Source: Actinophytocola oryzae
GTDB taxonomy: Bacteria; Actinomycetota; Actinomycetes; Mycobacteriales; Pseudonocardiaceae
Reading direction: 5' to 3'
DNA length: 64,000 nt
Assembly: GCF_004364325.1 (NCBI RefSeq)
Contig: NZ_SOCP01000012.1
Span: 124,001 to 188,000, forward strand
The notes below the pieces were generated by a model. The model did not search any database and had not been told where the DNA came from. It worked only from the letters and a program-made list of their open reading frames with translations. The position numbers were made by a program, and so were the translations under genes. Within the stretch, counting starts at the first letter, position 1. Every line of letters starts with the position of its first letter. This document shows positions 51,388-60,407 of this stretch, in pieces.

Positions 51388-53874
51388 ATGACTGCCATCG
51401 AAGAAAAGCCCACGGTGGTACCCGAGGGACACGTCAAACTGACCATCGACGGGGTCGAGGTCATCGCGCCGAAGGGCGAGCTGCTGATCCGCACGGCGGA
51501 GCGCCTCGGCACCGTGATCCCCCGGTTCTGCGACCACCCGCTCCTCGACCCGGCGGGCGCCTGCCGCCAGTGCCTGGTCGAGGTCGAGATGGGTGGGCGG
51601 CCGATGCCCAAGCCGCAGGCCTCCTGCACCATCACCGTCGCCGACGGCATGGTGGTCAAGACGCAGCTGACCTCGCCGGTCGCGGACAAGGCCCAGCAGG
51701 GTGTGATGGAGCTGCTGCTCATCAACCACCCGCTGGACTGCCCGATCTGCGACAAGGGCGGCGAGTGCCCGCTGCAGAACCAGGCCCTCGCACACGGCCG
51801 CACGGACTCCCGGTTCGTCGAGGCCAAACGGACCTTTGCCAAGCCGATCCCGGTGTCCACGCAGGTCCTGCTGGACCGCGAGCGGTGCGTGCTCTGCCAG
51901 CGCTGCACCCGCTTCTCCGACCAGATCGCGGGCGACCCGTTCATCGACCTGCTCGAGCGCGGCGCGCACCAGCAGATCGGCATCGCGGAGAACAAGCCGT
52001 TCCAGTCCTACTTCTCCGGCAACACGATCCAGATCTGCCCGGTCGGCGCGCTCACCAGCGCCGCGTACCGGTTCCGGTCGCGGCCGTTCGACCTGGTGTC
52101 GACGTCGAGCATCTGCGAGCACTGCAGCTCAGGGTGCGCCGAGCGCACGGACTTCCGGCGCGGCAAGGTGATGCGCAAGCTCGCCGCCGAGGACCCGGAC
52201 GTCAACGAGGAGTGGATCTGCGACAAGGGCCGCTTCGCGTTCCGGTACGTCAACGCGGGCGACCGGATCACCCGGCCCCTCGTGCGCGACGCGGAGACCG
52301 GTGAGCTGGTCCCGGCCTCCTGGACCGACGCGCTGCGCGTCGCGTCGGAAGGCCTCACGAAGGCCCGTGACGGCAAGGGCGTCGGTGTCCTCACCGGCGG
52401 CAGGCTGACCGTCGAGGACGCGTACGCGTACGCCAAGTTCGCTCGGATCGCGTTGCACACCAACGACATCGACTTCCGGGCCCGCCCGCACTCCGCCGAG
52501 GAGCTCGACTTCCTCGCCTCACGGGTGGTCGGCACGACGCCCGCGGACGGGGTCACCTTCGCGGGCATCGAGGCCGCGCCGGCCGTGCTGTGCGTGGCGT
52601 TCGAGCCGGAGGAAGAGGCGCCGATCGTGTTCCTGCGGCTGCGCAAGGCGGCCCGCAAGCACGGCGCGCGGATCTTCCACATCGGACAGTGGACCTCACC
52701 GGCCGTCGAGAAGACGATCCGGCCGTTCAGCGCGGACAAGGGCTCCATCGGCACGCTGCTCGCGTGCCAGCCGGGTGGCGAGACCGCCGCGGTCGAGGGC
52801 CTGGTCACCCACGCCCCCGACGTCGCGGAGGGACTGTCCAAGCCGGGCGCGGTCATCCTGGTCGGCGAGCGTGCCGCGCAGGTCCCGGGCCTGCTGACGG
52901 AACTGGTCAAGCTCGCCGAGGTCACCGGCGCCGGGCTCGCCTGGATCCCGCGTCGCGCGGGTGAGCGGGCCGCGCTCGACACCGGTGCCGCCCCGACGCT
53001 GCTGCCCGGTGGCCGCCTGGTCACCGACGCGGCAGCCAGGGCCGAGGTCGAGCAGGCCTGGGGCCTCGCGGAAGGCACGCTGCCTGCCACCGAGGGCCTG
53101 GACACCAGCGGCATCCTCGCCGCCGCGGCGGGTGGCGCACTCGACGGCCTGCTGGTCGGCGGCGTCGAGGTCGACGACCTGCCCGACCCGGTGCTTGCCG
53201 AGGAAGCCCTGCGCAAGGCGGGTTTCGTGGTCAGCCTGGAGCTGCGTGCCAGCGCCGTCACCGAGTTCGCCGACGTGGTCCTGCCGGTCGCCCCGGCGGT
53301 CGAGAAGTCCGGCACCTTCCTCAACTGGGAGGGCCGCCGCCGCGTCTTCGGCGCCACGCTGGAGAACACCGGCGCGCTGCCGGACTGCCGGGTGCTCGAC
53401 ACGCTCGGCGTCGAGATGGACGTCGACCTGTTCACCCAGACCCCCAGGGCCGCCGCCGGTGACCTGGCCAAGCTGTCCGGCGTGCTGCGCAAGGCGCCGC
53501 TGCCGGTCGCGACGGTCGTGGCCGCGCCGGTCCTCGGCGAGAAGCAGGCGGTGCTCGCGACCTGGCGCCAGCTGCTGGACAACGGGACGATGCAGTCCGA
53601 CGAGCCGCACCTGGCAGGCACCCGGCGCCCGGCGGTGGTCCGGCTCAACCCGGAGACCGCGGCGCGCTTCGGTGTCAACGGTACGGCCACGGTGAAGACC
53701 GAGCACGGCTCGATCACGTTGCCGGTCGAGTACGCCGACCTCCCGGACGGGGTGGTCTGGCTGCCGGGCAACTCCGGATCGTCGAAGGTCCGGCGTGTAC
53801 TGCGGGCCGGACACGGCGACGTCGTTTCCGTCAGCGCGGAGAACCTGCTCACCGGTAGTACAGGAGGCGAGTGA
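51388..53874 (+). CDS. nuoG: NADH-quinone oxidoreductase subunit G
   Basis: 828 residues. The N-terminal Fe-S domain has the 2Fe-2S set (FCDHPLLDPAGACRQC), the His-ligated 4Fe-4S set (HPLDCPICDKGGECPLQ), CVLCQRCTRF with its distal Cys near QICPVGAL, and the extra N7 cluster set CEHCSSGC, which only some bacteria retain. The molybdopterin-like remainder has no cofactor motifs. It starts immediately after the nuoF TAA. Confidence 0.95.
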   Translation: MTAIEEKPTVVPEGHVKLTIDGVEVIAPKGELLIRTAERLGTVIPRFCDHPLLDPAGACRQCLVEVEMGGRPMPKPQASCTITVADGMVVKTQLTSPVADKAQQGVMELLLINHPLDCPICDKGGECPLQNQALAHGRTDSRFVEAKRTFAKPIPVSTQVLLDRERCVLCQRCTRFSDQIAGDPFIDLLERGAHQQIGIAENKPFQSYFSGNTIQICPVGALTSAAYRFRSRPFDLVSTSSICEHCSSGCAERTDFRRGKVMRKLAAEDPDVNEEWICDKGRFAFRYVNAGDRITRPLVRDAETGELVPASWTDALRVASEGLTKARDGKGVGVLTGGRLTVEDAYAYAKFARIALHTNDIDFRARPHSAEELDFLASRVVGTTPADGVTFAGIEAAPAVLCVAFEPEEEAPIVFLRLRKAARKHGARIFHIGQWTSPAVEKTIRPFSADKGSIGTLLACQPGGETAAVEGLVTHAPDVAEGLSKPGAVILVGERAAQVPGLLTELVKLAEVTGAGLAWIPRRAGERAALDTGAAPTLLPGGRLVTDAAARAEVEQAWGLAEGTLPATEGLDTSGILAAAAGGALDGLLVGGVEVDDLPDPVLAEEALRKAGFVVSLELRASAVTEFADVVLPVAPAVEKSGTFLNWEGRRRVFGATLENTGALPDCRVLDTLGVEMDVDLFTQTPRAAAGDLAKLSGVLRKAPLPVATVVAAPVLGEKQAVLATWRQLLDNGTMQSDEPHLAGTRRPAVVRLNPETAARFGVNGTATVKTEHGSITLPVEYADLPDGVVWLPGNSGSSKVRRVLRAGHGDVVSVSAENLLTGSTGGE

Positions 53875-53876
53875 GC

Positions 53877-55187
53877 ATGGACAGGGCTGCACTACTGGCC
53901 GACGACCCGATCTGGCTGATCCTGATCAAGGTCGTGGTCGTGCTCCTCATCGGACCGATCATGACCATCGGTCTGATCGTCGGTGAGCGCAAGGTCATCG
54001 GCCGCATGCAGCAGCGCCCGGGCCCCAACCGGGTCGGCCCGTTCGGCCTGCTGCAGTCCCTCGCGGACGCGATCAAGCTCCCGTTCAAGGAGCAGATCAT
54101 CCCGAACAGCGCGGACCGGAAGGTCTACTTCCTGGCCCCGGTCATCGCGACCATCCCCGCGCTGCTCGCGTTCTCCGTGATGCCGGTCGGCCCGAAGGTG
54201 TCGATCTTCGGCGAGGAGACGGTGCTGCAGCTGGTCGACCTGCCGGTCGGCGTGCTCGTGGTCCTGGCCTGCTCCTCGCTCGGCGTGTACGGCATCGTGC
54301 TCGCGGGCTGGGCGTCCGGGTCGCCCTACCCGCTGCTCGGCGGGCTGCGCTCGGCGGCACAGGTGATCTCCTACGAGATCGCGATGGGCCTGTCGATCGT
54401 CGCGGTGGTGCTGTACGCGGGGTCGCTGTCCACCGGCCACATCGTCGACGCGCAACAGGGCGGCTGGTACTTCTACCTGCTGATCCCGAGTTTCCTGATC
54501 TACCTGGTGTCGATGGTCGGCGAGACCAACCGCGCACCGTTCGACCTGCCCGAGGCGGAGTCGGAGCTGGTCGGCGGCTTCCACACCGAGTACAGCTCGA
54601 TGAAGTTCGCGCTGTTCTTCCTCGCCGAGTACGTCAACATGGTGATCGTCTCGGCGTTCGCGACCACGCTGTTCCTCGGCGGGTACATGGCGCCGTGGCC
54701 GATCTCGCTGATCAACCACAACTACTTCAACACGGGCTGGTGGCCGGTCCTCTGGTTCTTCGCCAAGACCTTCGTGCTGCTGTTCTGCTTCATCTGGGCC
54801 CGCGCGACGCTGCCGCGCTTCCGCTACGACCAGTTCATGAAGATCGGCTGGAAGGTCCTGGTCCCGGCCAACCTCGTCTGGATCGTGCTCGTCGTCGCGG
54901 TACGCGCGGTGCGCAACGAGAACGAGGTCTCCGCGGGGCAGTGGATCTTCCTGGGCGGTGGCGCGATCCTCATCCTGATCCTGCTGTCCCTGCTCCTGCC
55001 GGACCGCAAGGTCGAGGACGACGAGGACCGCGTGCCGATCACGGGTGGGGGCTATCCGGTGCCACCGCTGGACCTGCAGATCCCCGAGCCCCCGAAGCGC
55101 AAGGCCGTCCGCGGCCGGGAGCGCCGCCGCCAGCGGGCCGCCGTCGGCACGGCGCAGGAGAAGGAGTCCACCGATGGCGATGTTTGA
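53877..55187 (+). CDS. nuoH: NADH-quinone oxidoreductase subunit H
   Basis: 436 residues, about eight membrane segments. The ND1 signatures GERKVIGRMQQRPGPNRVGPFGLLQSLADAIKLPFKE and ETNRAPFDLPEAESELVGGFHTEYS line the quinone tunnel. The last 60 residues (from EDDEDRVPITG to the end) are a basic cytoplasmic extension ending in RGRERRRQRAA-type sequence. ATG 53877 is preferred for its nine-base spacing from AGGAGG; GTG 53871 overlaps the nuoG stop and is possible. Overlaps nuoI by 14 bases. Confidence 0.94.
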   Translation: MDRAALLADDPIWLILIKVVVVLLIGPIMTIGLIVGERKVIGRMQQRPGPNRVGPFGLLQSLADAIKLPFKEQIIPNSADRKVYFLAPVIATIPALLAFSVMPVGPKVSIFGEETVLQLVDLPVGVLVVLACSSLGVYGIVLAGWASGSPYPLLGGLRSAAQVISYEIAMGLSIVAVVLYAGSLSTGHIVDAQQGGWYFYLLIPSFLIYLVSMVGETNRAPFDLPEAESELVGGFHTEYSSMKFALFFLAEYVNMVIVSAFATTLFLGGYMAPWPISLINHNYFNTGWWPVLWFFAKTFVLLFCFIWARATLPRFRYDQFMKIGWKVLVPANLVWIVLVVAVRAVRNENEVSAGQWIFLGGGAILILILLSLLLPDRKVEDDEDRVPITGGGYPVPPLDLQIPEPPKRKAVRGRERRRQRAAVGTAQEKESTDGDV

Positions 55188-55722
55188 TCCGTTCAAGGGC
55201 TTCGGCGTCACCTTCTCGACGATGTTCAAGAAGGTCGTCACCGAGGAGTACCCGGAGGCCGGTGCGCCCGCCGCGCCGCGCTACCACGGCCGCCACCAGC
55301 TCAACCGGCACCCCGACGGGCTGGAGAAGTGCGTCGGCTGCGAGCTGTGCGCGTGGGCCTGCCCGGCGGACGCGATCTTCGTCGAGGGTGGCGACAACAC
55401 CGAGGAGGAGCGTTACTCCCCGGGTGAGCGCTACGGCAAGGACTACCAGATCAACTACCTGCGGTGCATCGGCTGCGGCCTGTGCATCGAGGCCTGCCCG
55501 ACCCGCTCGCTGACCATGGTCAACGAGTACGAGCTGGCCAACGACAACCGCCAGGACCTGATCTGGACCAAGGAAGACCTGATGGCGCCCCTGATGAAGG
55601 GGATGGAGCAGCCTCCGCACCCGATGCGCCTCGGCGACGACGAGAAGGACTACTACGTCGACGCGCCGCGGCTCGCGCGCAAGTGGGGCTACCCGGACGC
55701 GACCAAGGAGGAAGTCAAATGA
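55174..55722 (+). CDS. nuoI: NADH-quinone oxidoreductase subunit I
   Basis: 182 residues. Two 4Fe-4S motifs, CVGCELCAWACP and CIGCGLCIEACP, carry clusters N6a and N6b that wire the peripheral arm to N2. The N-terminal amphipathic helix FDPFKGFGVTFSTMFKKV lies on the membrane. Two ATGs (55174 and 55180) are possible. It starts inside nuoH and its stop overlaps nuoJ (ATGA). Confidence 0.96.
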   Translation: MAMFDPFKGFGVTFSTMFKKVVTEEYPEAGAPAAPRYHGRHQLNRHPDGLEKCVGCELCAWACPADAIFVEGGDNTEEERYSPGERYGKDYQINYLRCIGCGLCIEACPTRSLTMVNEYELANDNRQDLIWTKEDLMAPLMKGMEQPPHPMRLGDDEKDYYVDAPRLARKWGYPDATKEEVK

Positions 55723-56564
55723 CGATGGACTCCGCGCTGGTTCTCGCCCAGGACGTCCAGAACCACATGTCCACGGGTGAGGCCATCTCGTTCTGGGTGC
55801 TCGGCCCGCTGGCGCTGCTCGGTGCGCTCGGCATGATCTTCGCCCGCAACGCGGTGCACTCGGCGCTGTTCCTGGTGCTGACGATGCTGTCGCTCGGGAT
55901 CCTGTACATGGTCCAGCAGGCGCCGTTCCTCGGCTTCGTGCAGATCATCGTCTACACCGGCGCGATCATGATGCTGTTCCTGTTCGTGTTGATGCTGGTC
56001 GGGCGGGACTCCTCCGACTCGGTGGTCGAGGTCCTGCGAGGACAGCGGCTGATGGCCACGATCCTCGGCATCGGCCTCGCCGTGCTGGTGGTCACCGCGG
56101 TCGCCCGCTCGTTCACCTCGGTCACCCCGGTCGGGCTGCAGGGCACCGAGGCCAACGGCGGCAACGGGAACGTCGAGAACATCGGCCGGTCGATCTTCAC
56201 CGACTGGCTGTTCCCCTTCGAGCTGACCTCCGCACTGCTGATCACCGCGGCCGTCGGCGCGATGGTCCTCGGGTACGTCGACCGGCACACCCGGGGCCGC
56301 AAGACCCAGCGGGAGCTGGTCGAGGCCCGCTTCCGCGGCGAGCACGACCGCCCGTCGCCGCTGCCCGGTCCCGGCGTGTTCGCCACGTCGACCTCGGTCG
56401 CCACCCCCGCGCTCCTGCCGGACGGCTCGATCGCACCCGAGTCGCTGTCGGCGCTCATCGAGTCGGCCGCAGCGGACAGGTTCGACGAGGACCGCAGGGC
56501 CGTCGCGGGCACCGCACCGGCCGAAGCCCGAGCGCTGAACCCAACCAGGGAAGGGGACGCCTGA
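55719..56564 (+). CDS. nuoJ: NADH-quinone oxidoreductase subunit J
   Basis: 281 residues, about 100 more than the E. coli protein. The five-segment core has FVQIIVYTGAIMMLFLFVLMLVG, the pi-bulge signature of NuoJ. After the last segment (about residue 195) comes a long cytoplasmic tail rich in Arg, Pro, Ser and Ala, typical of actinobacteria. Overlaps nuoI (ATGA) and shares one base with the nuoK start. Confidence 0.94.
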   Translation: MTMDSALVLAQDVQNHMSTGEAISFWVLGPLALLGALGMIFARNAVHSALFLVLTMLSLGILYMVQQAPFLGFVQIIVYTGAIMMLFLFVLMLVGRDSSDSVVEVLRGQRLMATILGIGLAVLVVTAVARSFTSVTPVGLQGTEANGGNGNVENIGRSIFTDWLFPFELTSALLITAAVGAMVLGYVDRHTRGRKTQRELVEARFRGEHDRPSPLPGPGVFATSTSVATPALLPDGSIAPESLSALIESAAADRFDEDRRAVAGTAPAEARALNPTREGDA

Positions 56565-56863
56565 TGACCCCAACCGTCTACCTGCTGCTGTCGGCCCTGC
56601 TGTTCACCATCGGCGCGGTGGGTGTGCTGGTCCGGCGCAACGCGATCGTCGTGTTCATGTGCATCGAGCTGATGCTGAACGCGGTCAACCTTTCGCTGGT
56701 CACCTTCGCGCGGATCAACGGTTCGCTCGACGGGCAGATCATGGCCTTCTTCGTGATGGTGGTGGCCGCGGCCGAGGTGGTCGTCGGGCTCGCGATCATC
56801 ATGTCGATCTTCCGTACCCGCCGGTCGGCCTCCGTGGACGACGCCAACCTGCTGAAGTACTGA
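56564..56863 (+). CDS. nuoK: NADH-quinone oxidoreductase subunit K
   Basis: 99 residues, three membrane segments, the normal size. The acidic residues needed for proton transfer are in VFMCIELMLNAVNLSLV (Glu about 36) and VVAAAEVVVGLAIIMSIFR (Glu about 70). Its ATG uses the last base of the nuoJ stop codon. Confidence 0.97.
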   Translation: MTPTVYLLLSALLFTIGAVGVLVRRNAIVVFMCIELMLNAVNLSLVTFARINGSLDGQIMAFFVMVVAAAEVVVGLAIIMSIFRTRRSASVDDANLLKY

Positions 56864-56873
56864 GGGGTAATCC

Positions 56874-58832
56874 GTGTCGTCTACGTTCACCGTGGCCCAG
56901 CAGGTCCACGAAGCCTCGGGGGTGGCAGGCGGCGCCTGGCTGCTGGTCGCCTTCCCGCTGATCGGGGCCGCCGTCCTGCTGTTCGGCGGCAAGGCCACCG
57001 ACGCGTGGGGCCACCTGCTCGGCTGCCTGACCGTCATCGCGTCGTTCGTGTACGGCGCGATCCTCTTCTTCTCCTCCACCAGGCTCGAGGAGGGCGAGCG
57101 GGTGCAGAACCTGCACGTCTTCGACTGGATCCCGGTCGGCAACCTCCAGGTCGACTTCGGACTGCGCATCGACCCGCTGTCGATCAGCTTCGTGCTGCTG
57201 ATCACCGGCGTCGGCTCGCTGATCCACATCTACTCGGTCGGCTACATGGCCGACGACCCCGACCGGCGGCGGTTCTTCGGGTACTTCAACCTGTTCGTCG
57301 CCGCGATGCTGATCCTGGTGCTCGGCAACAGCTTCGTGACGCTCTACCTCGGCTGGGAGGGCGTGGGTCTCGCGTCCTACCTGCTGATCGGCTGGTACAC
57401 GAACCGCCCGTCCGCGGCCACCGCCGCCAAGAAGGCGTTCCTGATGAACCGGGTCGGCGACGTCGGCCTGGCCCTGGCGATCTTCATCCTGTTCGCGAAC
57501 CTCGGCACCACGCAGTACACCGAGGTGTTCGCGAACCTCGACCAGCTCTCGCCCGCCACGATCACCGCGATCACGATCCTGCTGCTGCTGGGTGCCTGCG
57601 GCAAGTCCGGCCAGGTCCCGCTCCAGGCGTGGTTGCCCGACGCGATGGAGGGCCCGACCCCGGTCTCGGCCCTGATCCACGCGGCGACGATGGTCACCGC
57701 GGGCGTGTACCTGGTGGCCAGGTCGAACCCGATCTACATGATGAGCGAGGACGGCAGGCTGGTCGTCACGCTCGTCGGCGCGGTCACACTGCTGGTCGGG
57801 TCGATCATCGGCTGTGCGTACGACGACATCAAGAAGGTCCTCGCGTACTCCACGGTCAGCCAGATCGGCTACATGATGCTGGCCGTGGGCCTCGGCCCGT
57901 TCGGGTTCGCGCTCGGCATCATGCACCTGCTGACGCACGGCTTCTTCAAGGCGGGGCTCTTCCTCGGCGCCGGGTCGGTCATGCACGGCATGAACGACGA
58001 GGTCGACATGCGCAAGTACGGCGGGCTGTGGCGGGTCATGCCGATCACGTTCGCCACCTTCGGCCTCGGCTACCTCGCGCTGATCGGCATCCCGCCGTTC
58101 TCCGGCTTCTTCTCCAAGGACGCGATCATCGAGGCCGCGTTCGGCGCCGAGGGCTGGCGCGGCTGGGCGTTCGGGCTCGCCGCACTGCTGGGTGCCGGCC
58201 TGACCGCCTTCTACATGACGCGCCTGATGTTCATGACCTTCTTCGGCAAGAAGCGGTGGGAGGAGCTGAAGTCCGAGGACGGTAGGGACTTCCACCCGCA
58301 CGAGTCCGGCCCGGTCATGTGGGTGCCGATGGCGATCCTGGCGATCGGCTCGATCGGCGCGGGCTGGTTCTTCTCCGCCGGTGACCGGCTCGCCGACTGG
58401 CTCAAGCCGACACTGGGCACACTGCAGGAGCCGGAGCACACGGCCATCGACCACACGCTCATCCCGTGGCTGACGATCGCGTTGTCGCTGCTCGGCGTGC
58501 TGATCGCGTGGCTGGTCGTCGGCCGCCGCGAGGTGCCGGTGGTCAAGCCGTCGCCGGTGGCCTGGCCGGTCCGCGCGGCACGCAAGGACCTGTACGGCAA
58601 CGCCCTCAACGAGACACTGGTCGCCCGCCCGGGCACCTGGCTCGCGCGGGCGCTGGTGTACGTGGACAACAAGGGAGTCGACGGGCTCGTGAACGGCATC
58701 GCGGCAGGCTTCGGCGGCAGCTCCGGCCGGTTGCGCAGGCTCCAGACCGGGTTCGTCCGCTCCTACGCGGCGTCCATGCTCGCCGGCTCCATCCTGGTAC
58801 TGATTGCCTTCCTGGCGGTGAGGTACGCGTGA
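56874..58832 (+). CDS. nuoL: NADH-quinone oxidoreductase subunit L
   Basis: 652 residues, antiporter-like subunit. NLQVDFGLRIDPLSISFVLLITGVGSLIHIYSVGYM and LGWEGVGLASYLLIGWY carry the key acidic residue; GACGKSGQVPLQAWLPDAMEGPTPVSALIHAATMV holds the essential Lys and the broken helix. The end includes the long amphipathic helix of NuoL. GTG start ten bases after nuoK. Confidence 0.97.
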   Translation: MSSTFTVAQQVHEASGVAGGAWLLVAFPLIGAAVLLFGGKATDAWGHLLGCLTVIASFVYGAILFFSSTRLEEGERVQNLHVFDWIPVGNLQVDFGLRIDPLSISFVLLITGVGSLIHIYSVGYMADDPDRRRFFGYFNLFVAAMLILVLGNSFVTLYLGWEGVGLASYLLIGWYTNRPSAATAAKKAFLMNRVGDVGLALAIFILFANLGTTQYTEVFANLDQLSPATITAITILLLLGACGKSGQVPLQAWLPDAMEGPTPVSALIHAATMVTAGVYLVARSNPIYMMSEDGRLVVTLVGAVTLLVGSIIGCAYDDIKKVLAYSTVSQIGYMMLAVGLGPFGFALGIMHLLTHGFFKAGLFLGAGSVMHGMNDEVDMRKYGGLWRVMPITFATFGLGYLALIGIPPFSGFFSKDAIIEAAFGAEGWRGWAFGLAALLGAGLTAFYMTRLMFMTFFGKKRWEELKSEDGRDFHPHESGPVMWVPMAILAIGSIGAGWFFSAGDRLADWLKPTLGTLQEPEHTAIDHTLIPWLTIALSLLGVLIAWLVVGRREVPVVKPSPVAWPVRAARKDLYGNALNETLVARPGTWLARALVYVDNKGVDGLVNGIAAGFGGSSGRLRRLQTGFVRSYAASMLAGSILVLIAFLAVRYA

Positions 58833-60406
58833 GCACTTCCTCCTCCGGAGCGTTCCTTCTGGCACTGCTCCTGCTGATCCCGCTCGTCGGCGCCGTCGTG
58901 GTGGCCTTCCTGCGGGAGAACGACAAGCTCGCCAAGCAGGTGGCGCTCGCGTTCTCGCTCGTCGAGTTCGTGGTCGCGGTGATCTCCTGGATCGCCTACG
59001 AGCCCTCCGGGGCCCGGCTCCAGCAGGCGTTCTCGTTCGACTGGATCCCCACGCTCGGCGTGCACATCTCGTTCGGCATCGACGGCATCGCGCTCGTGAT
59101 GATCGCGGTGATCGCCCTGCTGGTGCCGGTCGTGATCGGCGCGGGCTGGACCGAGAAGCTGCCTGCCGAGCGCTCGCAGGGCGGGTACCTGTCGCTGATC
59201 CTGCTGCAGCAGACCATCGCGGTCGGCGTGTTCGCGGCGACCGACGTGTTCCTGTTCTACGTGCTGTTCGAGGTCATGCTGATCCCGATGTACTTCCTCA
59301 TCGGGAACTACGGCGGCGCCAGGCGGCAGTACGCGGCGGTCAAGTTCTTCCTGTACTCGTTCCTCGGCGGCCTGATCATGCTGGCGTCGGCGATCGGCGC
59401 CTACTCGCTCTCCTCCGAGAAGCTGGGCTCCGGCACGTTCGACTGGGCGACGCTGGTGCGGGTCGTGTCGGACGCGCCGCTGTCGAACCAGGTCTGGATC
59501 TTCCTCGGCTTCTTCCTCGCGTTCGCGGTGAAGGCGCCACTGGTGCCACTGCACACGTGGCTGCCGGACGCGGCGGCCGAGGCGCCGATCGGCGTCGCGG
59601 TCATCCTGGTCGGCATCCTGGACAAGGTCGGCACGTTCGGCTTCCTGCGCTACCTGCTGCCGATGACTCCCGACGCGTCCCGCTCGCTCGCACCGCTGGT
59701 GCTGGTCATGGGTGTCGCCGGTGTCCTCTACGGCGCCGTGCTCGCCACGGGACAGCGCGACATGAAGCGGTTCATCGCGTACGTGTCGATCGCCCACTTC
59801 GGTTTCATCGCGCTCGGGATCTTCGCGTTCTCGCAGCAGTCCGAGGTCGGCGCGGTGTCCTACATGGTCAACCACTCGATCTCGACCGGCATGCTGATCC
59901 TGGTCATCGGCATGGTGATCGCGCGTGGCGGCTCGTCGCTGATCGCCGACTACGGCGGTCTCGCGAAGATCACCCCCGCGCTCGCGGGTGTGTTCCTGCT
60001 TGCCGGTCTCGCCTCGCTGTCGCTGCCCGGCACGAACTCCTTCATCTCGGAGTTCCTGGTGCTGATCGGTTCGTACGGCCGGGAGCCGGTGTTCACGATC
60101 ATCGCGACGGTCGGCATGGTCCTCGCCGCGGTGTACGTGCTGTGGCTCTACCAGCGGGTGTTCCACGGCCCGGTCCGCGGCAACGCGCTGGTGGACGTGA
60201 CCGGCGGTCCCGGCACCGCGATCGCGCCGGAAGTCGGTGCCCGCAGGGCGATCCTCGACCTGTCCGGTCGGGAGAAGCTGGTGTTGGCCCCGCTCATGAT
60301 CCTGGTCATCGGCATCGGGTTCTACCCGAAGCCGGTGCTCGACGTGATCACCCCGACGATGGACGCAACGCTCCAGTCGGTCGGTATCTCGGACGGAGGC
60401 AACTGA
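58829..60406 (+). CDS. nuoM: NADH-quinone oxidoreductase subunit M
   Basis: 525 residues, fourteen membrane segments. Proton-channel residues sit in VLFEVMLIPMYFLIGNYGG (Glu) and FAVKAPLVPLHTWLPDAAAEAPIGVAVIL (Lys). The GTG start overlaps the nuoL stop (GTGA). Normal length and intact. Confidence 0.97.
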   Translation: MSTSSSGAFLLALLLLIPLVGAVVVAFLRENDKLAKQVALAFSLVEFVVAVISWIAYEPSGARLQQAFSFDWIPTLGVHISFGIDGIALVMIAVIALLVPVVIGAGWTEKLPAERSQGGYLSLILLQQTIAVGVFAATDVFLFYVLFEVMLIPMYFLIGNYGGARRQYAAVKFFLYSFLGGLIMLASAIGAYSLSSEKLGSGTFDWATLVRVVSDAPLSNQVWIFLGFFLAFAVKAPLVPLHTWLPDAAAEAPIGVAVILVGILDKVGTFGFLRYLLPMTPDASRSLAPLVLVMGVAGVLYGAVLATGQRDMKRFIAYVSIAHFGFIALGIFAFSQQSEVGAVSYMVNHSISTGMLILVIGMVIARGGSSLIADYGGLAKITPALAGVFLLAGLASLSLPGTNSFISEFLVLIGSYGREPVFTIIATVGMVLAAVYVLWLYQRVFHGPVRGNALVDVTGGPGTAIAPEVGARRAILDLSGREKLVLAPLMILVIGIGFYPKPVLDVITPTMDATLQSVGISDGGN

Positions 60407-60407
60407 G

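Noticed and set aside
52696..53892. Long minus-strand open frames opposite nuoG and other nuo genes
   Set aside because: Antisense shadows produced by high GC content; the plus-strand genes carry all conserved motifs.
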